Part shown: one piece after another, positions 62,004-64,000 of the stretch
Numbering within the stretch: the first letter of the stretch is position 1
Layout: every line of letters starts with the position of its first letter
DNA from: Agromyces sp. 3263
Lineage (GTDB): Bacteria > Actinomycetota > Actinomycetes > Actinomycetales > Microbacteriaceae
Direction: 5' to 3'
DNA: 64,000 bases
NCBI RefSeq assembly: GCF_031456545.1
Contig: NZ_JAVDUV010000001.1
Coordinates: 1,364,001-1,428,000 of the forward strand
Translations under genes and position numbers: made by a program
The notes under the pieces: model-generated
Databases searched by the model: none
Seen by the model: only the letters and a program-made list of their open reading frames with translations
What the model was told of the DNA's origin: nothing

Positions 62004-62642
62004 GTGGTCCCCTTGGAGAACCTGTGGGCGTTCGTGCTCACGTCGATCGTGCTGATCGTGATCCCCGGTCCGAGCGTGCTGTTCGTGATCGGGCGGTCGC
62101 TCGCGCTCGGCCGCGTCGGCGGCCTGCTCAGCGTGCTCGGCAACGCCATCGGCATGATCCCGCTCGTGGCGGCGGTCGCCCTCGGCGTCGGTGCGCTGGT
62201 CGCCCAGTCGGTCGTGATCTTCACGATCATCAAGTTCGCCGGCGCCCTGTACCTCGTCTACCTCGGCATCCAGGCGATTCGGCACCGAGCGGATGCCGCG
62301 GCCGCCGTCAACGGCGAGGTCGCCCCCCGCTCGCACTGGCGCCAGCTCGGCGAGGGCTTCGTCGTGGGCGTCACCAACCCCAAGACCATCGCCTTCTTCG
62401 TCGCCGTGCTGCCCCAGTTCGTCGACTTCACGGCCGGCTCGATTCCCCTGCAGCTCTTCGAGCTCGGCGTCGTGTTCATCGTGCTCGCGCTGCTCTGCGA
62501 CTCGGTCTGGGCGCTCGCGGCGAGCGCGGCCCGCGACTGGTTCGCGCGCTCGCCCAAGCGTGCGGCCCACCTCGCCGCGACCGGCGGCGTCATGATGATC
62601 GGCCTCGGCGGGGTGCTCGCCCTCACGGGCAACAAGCACTGA
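62004..62642 (+). CDS. LysE/RhtB-family amino-acid exporter
   Basis: 212 aa from GTG 62004. Six hydrophobic helices with IVLIVIPGPSVLFVIGRSLA and VGVTNPKTIAFFVAVLPQFV, both signatures of LysE translocators. Exports basic or other amino acids; in this window, ornithine/arginine catabolism and a poly-amino-acid-type synthetase could both generate amino-acid stress, but no direct link is shown. Confidence 0.92.
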   Translation: MVPLENLWAFVLTSIVLIVIPGPSVLFVIGRSLALGRVGGLLSVLGNAIGMIPLVAAVALGVGALVAQSVVIFTIIKFAGALYLVYLGIQAIRHRADAAAAVNGEVAPRSHWRQLGEGFVVGVTNPKTIAFFVAVLPQFVDFTAGSIPLQLFELGVVFIVLALLCDSVWALAASAARDWFARSPKRAAHLAATGGVMMIGLGGVLALTGNKH

Positions 62643-62690
62643 CGGAGCACACGCCCTGCAGCGCGCGCTGGGACAGGCGCTCGGACAGGC

Positions 62691-62732
62691 GGAACGGCGG
62701 ATGCCTCGCCCCCACGAGGCATCCGCCGTTCC
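62691..62732. terminator. 18-bp perfect stem terminator with inverted CGGATGCC pair
   Basis: 62691-62708 pairs with 62715-62732 (GGAACGGCGGATGCCTCG and its complement) around a 6-nt loop. Lies between convergent lysE and the symporter gene. Like 49742-49780, its stem is made of one CGGATGCC and one GGCATCCG. Confidence 0.88.
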
Positions 62733-62753
62733 CGTCTCGGTGCGGCCGCCGGC

Positions 62754-64000
62754 CTATTCCGCTGCGGGCCGCGTCGCGGCGATGGGCTCGCCGTGGCTCG
62801 CTGCCGGGACCGCGGCGTCGGGCTCAGCGGCATCCGCCTCGGGCTCGGCGCGGCCGGCGAGCCGGTCGTTCCAGATCTGCAGCACCGACGCCGGCGTGCG
62901 CGGGGTGAGCAGGCTGGCGATGACGTACGCCGCGAGGCTGGCGGCGAGGCCGAAGTAGATCGGCTCGTTCGCCATGACGCCGCCGGGCACGACGAACATC
63001 GTGCCGAGCGTCACGACCGTGCCGACCCCCATCGACCAGAGCGCCCCGGCCCCGGTCGCGCGCTTCCATACGAAGCCGCCGAGGATGGCGACGAGGAGAC
63101 CGCCGACCAGGATGTCGTAGGCGACCGTCAGTGCGGCGACCACGTCGTTGAGCATGGCGGCGATGACGATGACCGCGACCCCGAGCACCACGACGTAGAG
63201 GCGGTTGGAGCGGATGTCGTGCTCGGGATTCGAGTTCGCCGCGGCATCCGCTGCGCTACGACCGAAGAGCCGCTTCACGATGGGCATGACGTCGGCGCGG
63301 GCGACCGTGGCCGTGGCGATGAGCGCGCCCGAGGCGGTCGACATCATCGCGGCGACGGCGGCCGCGAGCACGATGCCGCTGAGGCCGATCGGCAGGATCT
63401 GCTGGGTGACGGCGGCGTACACGTCGTCCTTCGCCTCGATGCCCGGCATGAACGAGGCGGCGGCGGTGCCGATGAGTGCGCCGGCGACGCCGTAGAGCAG
63501 GCAGTAGACGGATGCCGCGGTGCCGCCCCACTTCGCGACCTTCGGGGAGCGCGCCGTGAAGACCCGCTGCCAGATGTCCTGGCCGATGAGCATGCCGAAC
63601 GTGTAGATGACGAAGAACGTGATGATCGTGTCGACGCCGATCGCCGTGAAGTCGAACGCCGCCTCGCCGAGCCGGTCGACGATGCCCTCGTAGCCGCCCG
63701 CGTGGATCCAGGCGAAGGGCAGCAGCAGGAAGAAGACGCCGATGGTCTTCAGGACGAACTGCACCATGTCGGTGAGGGTGATCGACCACATGCCGCCGAT
63801 CGAGGAGTAGAGCATCACGATCACGCCGCCGATGATCACCGAGAGCGTGCGGTCGGTGTCGAACAGCACGTTGAAGATCGTCGCGTAGGCGATCGTCGAC
63901 GTCACCGAGAGCATGAGCGTGTAGGCCATCATGACGAAGCCCGAGGCGCTCGTGGCGTTCACGCCGTAGCGGAGCTTCAGCATCTGCGCGACGGTGTAGA
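62754..64000 (-). CDS. Sodium:solute symporter (SSS family), C-terminal part; start outside window
   Basis: The frame runs off the right edge, still open with YTVAQ before LKLRYG, so the N-terminus is missing. The visible 415 or so residues contain about nine helices, with SVTSTIAYATIFNVLF, SIGGMWSITLTDMVQF and ILPIGLSGIVLAAAVAAMMS. This is typical of SSS transporters (solute plus Na+). Solute class (acetate, proline, urea, purine) is not decidable. The C-terminus is Ala/Pro/Glu-rich. Confidence 0.9.
   Translation of the reverse strand, partial: YTVAQMLKLRYGVNATSASGFVMMAYTLMLSVTSTIAYATIFNVLFDTDRTLSVIIGGVIVMLYSSIGGMWSITLTDMVQFVLKTIGVFFLLLPFAWIHAGGYEGIVDRLGEAAFDFTAIGVDTIITFFVIYTFGMLIGQDIWQRVFTARSPKVAKWGGTAASVYCLLYGVAGALIGTAAASFMPGIEAKDDVYAAVTQQILPIGLSGIVLAAAVAAMMSTASGALIATATVARADVMPIVKRLFGRSAADAAANSNPEHDIRSNRLYVVVLGVAVIVIAAMLNDVVAALTVAYDILVGGLLVAILGGFVWKRATGAGALWSMGVGTVVTLGTMFVVPGGVMANEPIYFGLAASLAAYVIASLLTPRTPASVLQIWNDRLAGRAEPEADAAEPDAAVPAASHGEPIAATRPAAE

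Noticed and set aside
1..64000. CGGATGCC as a strand-polarised KOPS-like motif
   Set aside because: The hand count is near balanced (about 50 versus 40), which argues against a strongly oriented segregation signal in this window.
1..64000. tRNA, rRNA or riboswitch genes
   Set aside because: I saw no cloverleaf-like GGTTCGAATCC segments or known riboswitch cores, but small RNAs cannot be excluded by eye.

Overview
The window is a 64 kb piece of a high-GC actinobacterial chromosome. Asp is almost always GAC, many starts are GTG or leaderless, and the gene content (F420-dependent oxidoreductase, Ppm-type glycosyltransferase, fused proline dehydrogenase, Pls/PosA-type synthetase, RimK with a TrkA_C domain) fits a Micrococcales member. 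The Microbacteriaceae (Agromyces/Microbacterium type) are my best guess, from gene content and base-use style only. I saw no rRNA, tRNA, insertion sequence, prophage or CRISPR array.

Layout. 0-2.5 kb: the end of a CHAT protease with a membrane helix and a LecA-like outer domain, then a NYN-LOTUS RNase-like protein. 2.6-5 kb: a FadR-type regulator with two perfect operators and an FMN lactate dehydrogenase. 5-9 kb: two paralogous small basic proteins around a SemiSWEET-like protein, a RraA-like protein, and three small genes (DUF2945 Tudor-like, a phage-like short protein, a Pyr_excise-like glycosylase). 9-10.8 kb: a secreted Ig-like/PxKF protein. 10.8-20 kb: a glycoside/ester utilisation block (MFS transporter, PAP2 phosphatase, GH3 glucosidase, TetR, carboxylesterase, ROK and AraC regulators). 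A shared 23-bp operator suggests that the TetR protein ties the block together. 20-24 kb: AlkD-like repair protein, MFS exporter, polyprenol-phosphate mannosyltransferase, POT peptide transporter. 24.4-31 kb: a phosphopantetheinyl transferase, an M1 aminopeptidase translationally coupled to a 1325-aa Pls/PosA-family synthetase, and a histone-like Lys/Ala-rich protein.

31-46 kb: a DUF4097 lipoprotein; the ddaH-rocD operon with an AsnC regulator nearby; two tandem paralogous one-helix membrane proteins; an SLC13/ArsB permease; RimK-RCK_C opposite a RimB-type protease; and a PutA divergent from a LysR regulator. Arginine/ornithine and proline catabolism meet here at pyrroline-5-carboxylate. 46-54 kb: META lipoprotein, VOC protein, WYL regulator with a DrrAB-type exporter, a PYROXD2-like oxidoreductase, AI-2E family transporter and thioesterase. 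54-62 kb: the methylcitrate genes prpD, prpB and prpC plus a 3-hydroxyisobutyryl-CoA hydrolase, split by an opposite-strand AbiEi/DUF559-type gene. Together they would handle propionyl-CoA and valine. 62-64 kb: a LysE exporter and a truncated sodium:solute symporter.

Two window-wide signals stand out. First, the 8-mer CGGATGCC (often CGGATGCCGCGG) occurs about 90 times counting both strands, overrides the normal codon choice, and forms inverted pairs in terminator hairpins. This resembles the DNA uptake sequences of naturally transformable bacteria. Second, at least thirteen genes have a TANNNT box 6-7 nt before the start codon and no Shine-Dalgarno, so their transcripts are probably leaderless. 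All functional calls rest on reading motifs and neighbours; no database search was run.
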